Positions 1 to 7,746 of a stretch of DNA of 64,000 nucleotides are shown here, piece by piece; within the stretch, counting starts at the first letter, position 1; every line of letters begins with the position of its first letter. This stretch comes from Streptomyces sp. NBC_00461 (GTDB lineage Bacteria > Actinomycetota > Actinomycetes > Streptomycetales > Streptomycetaceae), in NCBI RefSeq assembly GCF_036013935.1, contig NZ_CP107902.1, positions 4,745,001 through 4,809,000 on the forward strand, given 5' to 3'. Under the pieces are notes generated by a model that did no database searches, was not told the origin of the DNA, and was given only the letters and a program-made list of their open reading frames with translations. The translations under genes were made by a program, and so were the position numbers.

Positions 1-1031
1 ACGCCGGACGGGGACGGGCCCAACTCCACCTGCCAGTACATGGTGTTGGCGGAGAGGAAGACGAGGGACGTGCCGTGCTCGCGGGCGAGTTCGACGGTAC
101 GGCGCATGTTGGACGACCAGTACTCGTCGTGTCCCGGGAAGACCAGGCCGCGGTAGCGGGTGGGGTCTACACGGCCCGCGTGCAGGTCGCGGGCGTCGGC
201 GTACGCGATGTCGTAGCCGTAGCGCTCGGCCCAGCGGATGAAGTCGTAGGCGTGACCGACGTGGAGAGGGAGGCCGGCGCCGGCGTACGGACGGTCGAAG
301 GAGACCGTGGTCGCCGCGTCGGACTCGCCCAGCAGACGGCCCTGCTCGTCCCAGGCGTGGTAGAGGCTCGCGCCCGTGCGGCCATCCTCCGGGTAGAGGT
401 TGTATGCCTGCCAGGTCACGTCCGGCAGGAGCAGGAGCAGGTCCGCCGGATGGTTGTCGCGGACCGTGAAGGGGATGTGGGAGCGGTAGCCGTCGGCCGT
501 GGTGAGGACGGCGACATACGCTCCGATGCTCCAGTACGACGGGATCTGCAGCCGCCAGGACAGCCACCAGTGATGGCACGAGACCGCACGGTCGGCGGCG
601 AGCGGCGGGGGCTGGACGATGCCGGAGAGACGGGGGCTGGTGGTGATCTTGGCCGCGCCGTCGCCGCCGTAGTGGCCGATGCGGTAGATGTCGACGCTGA
701 ATTCCTGGGGCGGGTCGACCGTGACGTGGAAGTCGACGGGCTCGCCGGGGGCGACCGCGCCGGTGGAGATGAAGCCCTTGATCTGACGGCGGACGTCGTC
801 CGCGGAGCGGGGGCCTCCGGCGGATCGCGGGGCCGGGACGCGAGGGGTGTCCGTGAGGTCGCCCGCGGGCGACTGCTGGGGGGCGTCCACATACCAGGGG
901 ACGACCTGGCCGGTGTCGTCGAAGTAGGTCTCGCTGCCGCGGAGCCAGGGGACGGGGCCCTGGCCGAAGGGGTCGGTCACGGCGTGCGCCAGCGCTCCGG
1001 ACTCCCAGCGGCGGATCTGCTCCGATCCCAT
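1..1031 (-). CDS. N,N-dimethylformamidase beta-subunit-like protein (3' end outside window)
   Basis: The first 343 residues are visible; the reading frame stays open to the window edge. The protein starts MGSEQIRRWESGALAHAV and carries segments typical of the family named after the large subunit of N,N-dimethylformamidase, including a GHDEYW segment near residues 300-306 and a preceding beta-rich region with several W/Y residues. Members of this family are putative amidases or secreted/cytosolic proteins of unproven substrate in Streptomyces, so the dimethylformamide activity itself is not implied. No signal peptide is visible at the N-terminus. The ATG start is preceded by GGGAGGG-like purine-rich sequence on the coding strand. 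It is transcribed away from the upstream neighbour, which lies on the same strand about 180 bp away. Confidence 0.75.
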   Translation of the reverse strand, partial: MGSEQIRRWESGALAHAVTDPFGQGPVPWLRGSETYFDDTGQVVPWYVDAPQQSPAGDLTDTPRVPAPRSAGGPRSADDVRRQIKGFISTGAVAPGEPVDFHVTVDPPQEFSVDIYRIGHYGGDGAAKITTSPRLSGIVQPPPLAADRAVSCHHWWLSWRLQIPSYWSIGAYVAVLTTADGYRSHIPFTVRDNHPADLLLLLPDVTWQAYNLYPEDGRTGASLYHAWDEQGRLLGESDAATTVSFDRPYAGAGLPLHVGHAYDFIRWAERYGYDIAYADARDLHAGRVDPTRYRGLVFPGHDEYWSSNMRRTVELAREHGTSLVFLSANTMYWQVELGPSPSG

Positions 1032-1208
1032 GGTCGCTCCCCTCCCTCGATCCCCCGTGGTCGCGTGCTGCCTGCCTGCGCCGGCGCTCGGCGTGTGCCG
1101 CAAGCCCTTGCCATGTGCCCGATCGGTCCCAGCACATCACATTGCGCACCCATGTGGTCACTATTCGTTGCGAATTGGCCGAAAGTGGAATGCGAGGTTC
1201 CGCTCGCG

Positions 1209-3209
1209 TCAGACCAGCCGGACGGGCTTCTCGGGGCGTATGCCGGTTTCGAGCAGCCAGGTTCGGAGGGGGGCCGGGTCGCCGTCTTCCACGAGGCTGA
1301 GGACCCGGGGGGTCAGATCGGTGGCCCGTGCGCCGTTGATGAGGAGGGACGGGCCGTCGAGCCAGTCGAGGCCTGGGGTCGCGCCTGCGGTGTCCATGGC
1401 GGCGCAGCAGACCATCGCGGTGACGTGGTCGGTCAGCAACTCGCGGGCTGTGCGGGGAGGTTGGAGCGGGAAGAGGGGGAGCGTGCCGTCGTCCCAGAGC
1501 GGGGTGTCGGGGGTGGTCCCCTCAGCGGCGGCGGCCTTGGCCGTGGTGGTGGCTGTGGCTGTGGCGGCTGCTGTGGCTTCCTCGCGGGCCAGTTCGGCGG
1601 TGAGGCCCGCGGCGAGGCTGGCTGTACGTTCGTTCTCGGGCTCGGCGTCGAAATCGGGGTCGGGATCGACATCGGGGGCAGGGTCGCCGTCGGGGGCAGG
1701 GTCGCCGTCGGCGTCGGGATCGACATTGGGGGCACGGTCGCCGTCGGGAGCGGGGTCCGGACCGGGTTCTTCGTCGGGTGCGGGTGGTCCCTGTGGGAGG
1801 GACTCGGCGTCGACGGGTGCGGGAGCGGTCGAGGCAGCGGGGGCGGGGGCGGGGGCGGGGGCGGGCGTGGGCCGCTCAGGGGCTGCGAGCTCCGAGGTGG
1901 GCCAGGCCGGTAGTGGGTGTGGGGGAGTTGCGAGGTGGTCGAGGATTCGGGAGAGGGTCGGCCCCTCCGAGGTGGGGGTGGTGGGACCCGGGGTGCGGTG
2001 TACGCCCAGGGTGTCCAGGACCTTGTGGAGGCGGGCCGCGTCCGTGCGCCATTTGCGGTCCACCACCTCGTCCGGGTATTCCCCCCAGTGCACCGGGGAC
2101 CAGTCGGGGCCGGGCTCCGCGGGGCCGCCGTGGAAGAGGCGGGCGGCGAGGAGCGAGACCGCCTCGTCCACCGTCCCGGGCTCTTCGAGCAGGTCGCAGG
2201 CGGGGCGCTCGCCCAGGCGGGAGGCGAAGCCCTCGGCCAGGCGGTCGCGTCGGGAGAGTTCGGTGAGCGCGGCCACGACGCCCGCGTCCAGCCGGGAGGG
2301 CCACCGGCCCATCCGCCAGGCGGGCAGTGCGACGCGGGTCAGGAGGCGGTCCCAGCCGGCGTATGCCAGGCCCACCTGTTCCTGGGCGACGATCCTGAGG
2401 CCGTAGTCCACAGCCTGTGCACGCTCGGAAGCCGCGGTCGCGACCCCTCGCTCCATCTGGGTCGCATGCTCCCGACAGCTGCGCAGCAGCAGCCGGGCCA
2501 CCCAGCCGACGCCCGCGCACATCGAACGGGTCAGAGGGCAGCGGGCGGGCGTCGAGGCGACGGCCACCGCGGCGTCCAGGCCACGCACGAAGCGGCGGGC
2601 CGCGGCTATGTCCGGGTGCGCCGAGGGTCCCGTACCGGCGATGACCGGGGCGAGAACCGCACGCAGTTCGCCGACGCGCATCCACCACAGGAAGGGGGAG
2701 CCGATGACGAGGACCGGTGCCGCGGCGGTGCGCCGGTGGGCGCCTCGCACACCCGCTATCTCGTCCCGGTCGGGCGGCGGGGGCGGGCCGTGGACCGGGT
2801 GGGTGCGGTCCTCCAGCCAGCTGTCGCAGTCCGGGGTGAGCGCTATCGCGGAGGGGGCGGGGACGTCGAGGCGGTCGGCGAGGTCGCGCACCATTCGGTA
2901 CAGGTCCGGGGCGGATTCCTCGGCGATCGGGACCGTCGGGCTCACGGCGGGGCGGGCTCGGGCGACGACCAGGGCGATGGCGCCCGCGGCGAGCAGGACG
3001 AGGACGGCGACCGGGGTCACGGCCCAGCGGGCCGCCTGCCAGAACGACCCCACGAGATGGCCCGTGGAACCGCCGGCCATCAACACCACTGCGACGGCAG
3101 CGGGGAGCAGAGCCACGGCCAACGCCCTGCTGCGGATGCGCAGCACGGCAAGGGCCCTCGAACGCGCTGCCTGCGCGCCCACTTCCACACCCATACCCGT
3201 ACCGGTCAC
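1209..3209 (-). CDS. Membrane protein with degenerate M48-like peptidase domain and acidic PD-rich linker
   Basis: A 666-residue protein. Two hydrophobic segments lie at about residues 30-48 and 63-85, followed by a soluble domain. Around residues 178-205 the sequence WWMRVGELRAVLAPVIAG resembles the region where M48 metallopeptidases read GELRAVLAHELGH, but the zinc-binding HExxH is absent, so catalysis by that mechanism is not expected. Residues about 460-545 are low-complexity Pro/Asp/Ala repeats (DPAPDGD units), a likely flexible linker to a C-terminal domain of about 110 residues ending ...LLETGIRPEKPVRLV. The GTG start has GAGG about 8 bases upstream; an ATG lies five codons in. Function is unknown; a scaffold or sensing role at the membrane is only a guess. 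Confidence 0.7.
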   Translation of the reverse strand: MTGTGMGVEVGAQAARSRALAVLRIRSRALAVALLPAAVAVVLMAGGSTGHLVGSFWQAARWAVTPVAVLVLLAAGAIALVVARARPAVSPTVPIAEESAPDLYRMVRDLADRLDVPAPSAIALTPDCDSWLEDRTHPVHGPPPPPDRDEIAGVRGAHRRTAAAPVLVIGSPFLWWMRVGELRAVLAPVIAGTGPSAHPDIAAARRFVRGLDAAVAVASTPARCPLTRSMCAGVGWVARLLLRSCREHATQMERGVATAASERAQAVDYGLRIVAQEQVGLAYAGWDRLLTRVALPAWRMGRWPSRLDAGVVAALTELSRRDRLAEGFASRLGERPACDLLEEPGTVDEAVSLLAARLFHGGPAEPGPDWSPVHWGEYPDEVVDRKWRTDAARLHKVLDTLGVHRTPGPTTPTSEGPTLSRILDHLATPPHPLPAWPTSELAAPERPTPAPAPAPAPAASTAPAPVDAESLPQGPPAPDEEPGPDPAPDGDRAPNVDPDADGDPAPDGDPAPDVDPDPDFDAEPENERTASLAAGLTAELAREEATAAATATATTTAKAAAAEGTTPDTPLWDDGTLPLFPLQPPRTARELLTDHVTAMVCCAAMDTAGATPGLDWLDGPSLLINGARATDLTPRVLSLVEDGDPAPLRTWLLETGIRPEKPVRLV

Positions 3210-3679
3210 GACCGGACCTCACCCCCTCCCCAGCTGTCCTGACTGTCTGCCTGTCCTGGTGTTGCTCACTCCCCCACTGTGGCACCCGCCACTGACATCG
3301 CAATGCCGGTGGGCCAAGTGCCGGACCGCTTGCGCCGCACCCTAGTTGGGGCCTTCACCCCCGTCAGCCGGTTGGGGGAGCGGTCACTCGATGGAATGGC
3401 TTTGGTCAGAGGTGGATGACGGACAGCGAAGATCAGGCCCCGGTTTTTGACTTGGATTCCAAGAGGGGAGGTGGAGCCGGGAGGGAAGCTGGGACTGGTG
3501 GGAGATGGGACTGGGGGGAGATGGGGCCAGGAGGTCGGGTACGACAGCAGGTCCCGAATCCGAAGACGGATCCGGGACCTGTGCGATTCATCCGGGCGGG
3601 GCCGCGTCGGTGGTGGCGATGGTGACGGCGGCCGTGGCAGTGACGGTGGCGGTGGCGGTGGCGGTGGCGGTGGCGACCG
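3210..3679. other. Intergenic region with hairpin and short G-rich ORF
   Basis: No convincing gene. A strong stem (CAGGTCCCG...CGGGACCTG with an additional ATCCG/CGGAT pairing and AAGA loop) lies at 3548-3581, about 100 bases beyond the purD stop, and could end purD transcription although no T-tract follows. A 69-codon plus-strand frame from 3416 begins MTDSEDQAPVFDLDSKRG, which looks protein-like, but then turns into Gly/Arg-rich sequence; it may be a chance frame or the stub of a lost gene. Tandem GGCGGT/GGTGGC hexamers fill about 3643-3676 directly next to the purD stop. Confidence 0.5.
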
Positions 3680-4930
3680 TCAGGCGCCCGCCGCCTTCGC
3701 GGCGATGTCCGTGCGGTGCTGGGAGCCGTCGAGGTGGAGGCGGGCGACGGCCCTGTACGCGCGTTCGCGGGCCTTGGTGAGGTCCTTGCCGATCGCCGTG
3801 ACGGACAGGACGCGGCCGCCCGCGCTGACGACCGAGTCGCCGTCGTGCTTGGTTCCGGCGTGCAGGACGTAGGCGTGCGGGGCGTCCTCTGCGGCCACCT
3901 CGTCGAGGCCGGTGATCGGGTCGCCGGTGCGGGGAGTGCCGGGGTAGTTGTGCGAGGCGACGACCACGGTGACCGCGGCGTCCTCGCTCCAGCGCAGGGG
4001 CTCCACGTCGGCCAGGGTGCCGTTCGCGGCGGCGAGCAGGACGCCGGCCAGCGGGGTCTTCAGGCGGGCCAGGACGACCTGGGTCTCGGGGTCGCCGAAA
4101 CGGGCGTTGAACTCGATGACCCGCACACCGCGCGAAGTGATCGCGAGGCCGGCGTAGAGCAGGCCGGAGAAGGGGGTGTCGCGTCGGCGCATCTCGTCGA
4201 CGGTCGGCTGGAGGACGGTCTCCAGGACCTCGTCGACCAGCTTCGGGTCAGCCCACGGCAGCGGCGAGTACGCGCCCATGCCACCGGTGTTCGGGCCCTC
4301 GTCGCCGTCGAGCGCGCGCTTGAAGTCCTGGGCCGGCTGGAGCGGTACGACGGTCTCGCCGTCCGTGATGGCGAAGAGCGAGACCTCGGGGCCGTCGAGG
4401 AACTCCTCGATGACGACGCGCTGGCAGGAGTTGGCGTGCGCCTTCGCAGCCTCGATGTCGCCGGTGACGACGACCCCCTTGCCCGCGGCGAGGCCGTCGT
4501 CCTTGACGACGTACGGAGCGCCGAAGGCGTCGAGCGCCTCGTCGACCTCGTCCGGGGTCGTGCAGACGTACGAGCGTGCGGTGGGAACCCCCGCGCCCGC
4601 CATGACGTCCTTCGCGAAGGCCTTGGAGCCCTCGATCTGCGCGGCCTCCTTGGCGGGGCCGAACACCGGGATGCCCGCCTCGCGCACGGCGTCGGCGACC
4701 CCGGCGACGAGGGGCGCCTCCGGGCCCACGACGACGAGATCGGCGCCGAGCTCCGTGGCCAGCGCGGACACGGCCTTGCCGTCCAGCGCGTCGACCTGGT
4801 GCAGCTCGGCGACCTCGGCGATGCCGGCGTTGCCGGGGGCGCAGTGCAGGGCGGTGACGCCGGGGTCGAGGGACAGGGAGCGGCACAGGGCATGTTCGCG
4901 GGCGCCGTTACCGATGACGAGGACCTTCAC
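3680..4930 (-). CDS. purD: Phosphoribosylamine-glycine ligase (GAR synthetase)
   Basis: Catalyses ATP-dependent joining of glycine to 5-phosphoribosylamine, the second step of de novo purine synthesis, in the cytosol. The 416-residue product has the usual length and the family's N-terminal signature MKVLVIGNGAREHAL, followed by the ATP-grasp core: EGSKAFAKDVMAGAGVPTA, a YVVKDDGLAAGKGV phosphate-binding loop, FLDGPEVSLFA, GPNTGGMGAYSP and EFNARFGDPETQ (metal-binding E/N). The start is GTG at 4930; no strong ribosome site is visible. It stands alone on this strand, 245 bp downstream of dnaX, and this purD-dnaX neighbourhood is a conserved Streptomyces arrangement. The call is secure. Confidence 0.98.
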   Translation of the reverse strand: MKVLVIGNGAREHALCRSLSLDPGVTALHCAPGNAGIAEVAELHQVDALDGKAVSALATELGADLVVVGPEAPLVAGVADAVREAGIPVFGPAKEAAQIEGSKAFAKDVMAGAGVPTARSYVCTTPDEVDEALDAFGAPYVVKDDGLAAGKGVVVTGDIEAAKAHANSCQRVVIEEFLDGPEVSLFAITDGETVVPLQPAQDFKRALDGDEGPNTGGMGAYSPLPWADPKLVDEVLETVLQPTVDEMRRRDTPFSGLLYAGLAITSRGVRVIEFNARFGDPETQVVLARLKTPLAGVLLAAANGTLADVEPLRWSEDAAVTVVVASHNYPGTPRTGDPITGLDEVAAEDAPHAYVLHAGTKHDGDSVVSAGGRVLSVTAIGKDLTKARERAYRAVARLHLDGSQHRTDIAAKAAGA

Positions 4931-5035
4931 GGGGTCAGCCTAACCGGCGCGGGGCTTGGAGGTTTGTGCGGGTTGCCGAGGACGAGGAGGGCAGCACGCT
5001 GTACGTTCCTCCGAATCCGGCCCGGCTGAATCCGG

Positions 5036-5081
5036 TGCACCGCTGAATTCGGCGCGGCTGAAGCCAGCGTGACTGAAGCCA
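5036..5081 (-). repeat. Three 15-bp units resembling pentapeptide-repeat coding sequence
   Basis: Between dnaX and purD, minus-strand DNA contains three consecutive 15-bp units of the form GGCTTCAGYCRCGCT, which read in one frame as GFSHA, GFSRA, EFSGA. The spacing and residue pattern resemble pentapeptide-repeat proteins, but no start codon, ribosome site or longer frame supports a gene. It is either a small tandem duplication or the scrap of a lost gene. Confidence 0.35.
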
Positions 5082-5175
5082 GTCCCGCGTCGATGTGGGC
5101 GTCCCCGGGGGCTGGGCTGCACCCCGCGATCCTCGCTTCGGCACTTGAGGGGCCTCGTCCTGAAAGGCTCCCCGG

Positions 5176-7458
5176 CTACTCGTTCGAGAACTCCTCCAAC
5201 ACCGTCGCGCCCAGTTCGCGCACGATCAGGTCGTGGCCGGAGAGGGCCGACTCGTTGAGGTCGGGGTCGTCGTCCTCGGGGATGTCGTCCTCGGGGGCGA
5301 CCGGGGGTGGGGGTTCCGGGGCGGCCGGCTGGGGCCCGGGGGCGGCACTGGGTGCGGGGGTGACCGGTGCTGACGGGGTGGCGGGTGCGGAGGGGGCCGG
5401 TGGGGACGCGGGGCGCTGCGGTGCCGTGCCGGTGCCGTAGCCGCCTGGGGTGCCGTAGCCGCCCGGGGTACCGCCTCCGCCGGGGCCGCCGCCCGCGGGG
5501 GGCGGGGCGGAGCCGCCGGACGGGTCGACGATCGCCTCGATCTTCCACTGCACGCTGAACTGCTCGCTCAGCGCCTGCCGCAGTACGTCCTCGCTGCCGC
5601 TGCTCGCGAAGTTGTCGCGGGCTCCCGCGTTGACGAAGCCCAGCTGGAGGGTCGTTCCGTCGAAGCCGGCCACCTGGGCGTTCTGGCTGAGCAGGATCCA
5701 GGTGAAGCGGCGGCGGTTCTTGACCGCCTCCAGGATGTTCGGCCAGAGCATCCGGGGGTCCAGGCCACCACTGGGGGGCGCGTAGGACGCGGCTGCGGGG
5801 GCGGGCGCTGCCGGCTGGGAAGTGGGCGTGGGTGCCGGTGCCTGTGCGGGTGTCGGCGCGCTGGAGGCGGCGGGGGCGGCAGAGGGGCGGCCGGTGCCCG
5901 TGGGCGCCGCCGTGGGCCAGCCGCCGGGGCGTCGGCCGCCGCCGGCCGGAGCAGCGGTGGGCCAGGCGCCGGGGGCGGCAGCCGCCGTAGGCGGAGTGGG
6001 CTGGGACTGGGACTGGGGCTGGGGCTGGGGGGTCACCGGAGCGGCGGGCCCGGGGGGTGCCGGGGGTGCGGCTGCCTCGGGGGTCGGCGGGGTGGCGCCG
6101 ATTCCGGCGGACGGCGCGCCCGATGTCCGTACCGCCGCTCGGGCTGCGGCGGGTCCGCCTCCCGGCGCGACCGGCACGACTGGCGCGACCGGCGCGGCCG
6201 GATCGGCGGCGGCCAAGCCGGGGCCGGGGGCCGCTCCGCTGTGTGCGTCGGGCCCGGGTACGTACCCCGTCGCGGGCATGGTGGCGCCCGCGGAGAAGTT
6301 CACGCCCCGCTCCAGGCGGTCGAGGCGGGCCATCACGGCGCGCTCGTCGCCGTAGGCCGCGGGCAGGAGTACGCGGGCGCAGATCAGCTCGAGCTGGAGA
6401 CGGGGCGCGTGGGCGCCGCGCATCTCGGTCAGGCCCTCGTTGACGAGGTCGGCGGCGCGGCTGAGCTCGGCGGCGCCGAAGGTGCCCGCCTGAGCCTGCA
6501 TGCGCTCCACGACGTCGGCCGGGGCGTCGATCAGACCCTTCTCCGCGGCATCCGGCACCGCGGCGAGGATGACGAGGTCGCGCAGCCGCTCCAGCAGGTC
6601 GGCGACGAAGCGGCGCGGGTCGTTGCCCCCTTCGATGACGCGGTCGACGACCTCGAAGGCGGCGGCGCCGTCGCCGGTGGCGAAGGCCTCGACGACGGAG
6701 TCCAGGAGCGAGCCGTCGGTGTAGCCGAGGAGGGAGGTGGCCATGGCATACGTCACACCCTCCTCCCGCGCTCCGGCGAGCAGCTGGTCCATGACGGACA
6801 TGGAGTCACGCACGGAACCCGCGCCCGCCCGCACGACCAGCGGCAGCACGCCCTCCTCGACCGCCATGTCCTCGCGCCCGCACACCTCGGCGAGGTACTC
6901 GCGCAGCGTCCCCGGAGGCACGAGCCGGAACGGATAGTGGTGCGTACGCGACCGGATCGTCCCGATGACCTTCTCGGGCTCGGTGGTCGCGAAGATGAAC
7001 TTGAGGTGCTCCGGCGGCTCCTCGACGACCTTCAGCAGCGCGTTGAAACCGGCCGACGTGACCATGTGGGCCTCGTCGATGATGTAGATCTTGTAGCGAC
7101 TGGCGGCGGGTCCGAAGAAGGCCTTCTCGCGCAGCTCACGGGCGTCGTCCACACCACCGTGCGACGCGGCGTCGATCTCGATGACGTCGATGGATCCCGG
7201 GCCGTTGCGCGCCAGGTCCTGGCACGACTGGCACTCGCCGCACGGCGTCGGCGTGGGGCCCTGCTCGCAGTTCAGGCAACGGGCCAGGATGCGTGCGCTC
7301 GTCGTCTTCCCGCATCCGCGCGGGCCGCTGAACAGGTACGCGTGATTGACCCGGTTGTTGCGCAGCGCCTGCTGCAGCGGGTCGGTCACATGCTCCTGTC
7401 CGATGACCTCGGCGAACGACTCCGGGCGATAGCGGCGGTACAGCGCGAGAGACGACAC
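5176..7458 (-). CDS. dnaX: DNA polymerase III subunit gamma/tau
   Basis: Clamp-loader ATPase subunit of the replicative polymerase. With the GTG at 7458 the product is 760 residues and starts VSSLALYRRYRPESFAEVIG, the canonical beginning of actinobacterial DnaX; an ATG ten codons upstream is in frame but would add an atypical extension. Visible are Walker A (SGPRGCGKTTSARIL), the zinc-binding CLNCEQGPTPTPCGECQSC, Walker B (IIDEAHM), the SRC-type arginine finger in IRSRTHHYPFR, and domain III up to about residue 365. A Pro/Ala/Gly-rich linker of about 150 residues precedes a C-terminal tau-type domain (LWPNILEAVKNRRRFTWILL). No A-rich slippery site for a short gamma form is seen. TATAAC lies nine bases before the GTG, so the message may be nearly leaderless. 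Confidence 0.97.
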   Translation of the reverse strand: MSSLALYRRYRPESFAEVIGQEHVTDPLQQALRNNRVNHAYLFSGPRGCGKTTSARILARCLNCEQGPTPTPCGECQSCQDLARNGPGSIDVIEIDAASHGGVDDARELREKAFFGPAASRYKIYIIDEAHMVTSAGFNALLKVVEEPPEHLKFIFATTEPEKVIGTIRSRTHHYPFRLVPPGTLREYLAEVCGREDMAVEEGVLPLVVRAGAGSVRDSMSVMDQLLAGAREEGVTYAMATSLLGYTDGSLLDSVVEAFATGDGAAAFEVVDRVIEGGNDPRRFVADLLERLRDLVILAAVPDAAEKGLIDAPADVVERMQAQAGTFGAAELSRAADLVNEGLTEMRGAHAPRLQLELICARVLLPAAYGDERAVMARLDRLERGVNFSAGATMPATGYVPGPDAHSGAAPGPGLAAADPAAPVAPVVPVAPGGGPAAARAAVRTSGAPSAGIGATPPTPEAAAPPAPPGPAAPVTPQPQPQSQSQPTPPTAAAAPGAWPTAAPAGGGRRPGGWPTAAPTGTGRPSAAPAASSAPTPAQAPAPTPTSQPAAPAPAAASYAPPSGGLDPRMLWPNILEAVKNRRRFTWILLSQNAQVAGFDGTTLQLGFVNAGARDNFASSGSEDVLRQALSEQFSVQWKIEAIVDPSGGSAPPPAGGGPGGGGTPGGYGTPGGYGTGTAPQRPASPPAPSAPATPSAPVTPAPSAAPGPQPAAPEPPPPVAPEDDIPEDDDPDLNESALSGHDLIVRELGATVLEEFSNE

Positions 7459-7746
7459 GCATACGAGGTTATAGGCGCCCACTGACAACGCGGACCGCGC
7501 GGTTTCAACAGCCGTTATCGGCCGTCATCGGGCGGTGATCGGCCGTCTCTGGGTTTTTTACAGCCACTTCATGCAAACGGCCTGCCCCCCATGATGAAGT
7601 TGAAGAGTCAAGTAGAACACGTACAACTTCGGACCCAGAACAACTCTGTCTGCCGTCACACCCCTCACACCTCCCCGGCACCCCCACCCACTGCACCCAC
7701 CCCACGCACCCCCAGGCACCCCCTCACCCCCCACACGAGGAGATCC
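7459..7746. other. Divergent promoter region of dnaX and the phosphatase-transporter gene
   Basis: No gene. It should hold both divergent promoters. On the minus strand TATAAC stands just before the dnaX GTG. In the middle, ATCGGCCGT occurs twice with a third degenerate copy between (about 7517-7550), followed by TGGGTTTTTTAC. Whether these repeats bind a regulator cannot be judged. The stretch just before the plus-strand gene is C-rich with few purines until its ribosome site. Confidence 0.5.

Noticed and set aside
75..1913. Plus-strand 612-codon frame opposite the first two genes
   Set aside because: Gly/Arg/Val-rich translation with no motif; it is the antisense of two minus-strand genes with coherent domains. 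Long antisense frames are common in GC-rich DNA.
3643..3676. GGCGGT hexamer run considered as CRISPR or satellite of interest
   Set aside because: Only about six uninterrupted hexamers with no spacers; a simple repeat.
5176..7458. Programmed frameshift giving a short gamma subunit
   Set aside because: No A-rich slippery heptamer followed by a structure is visible; one continuous frame encodes the full protein.
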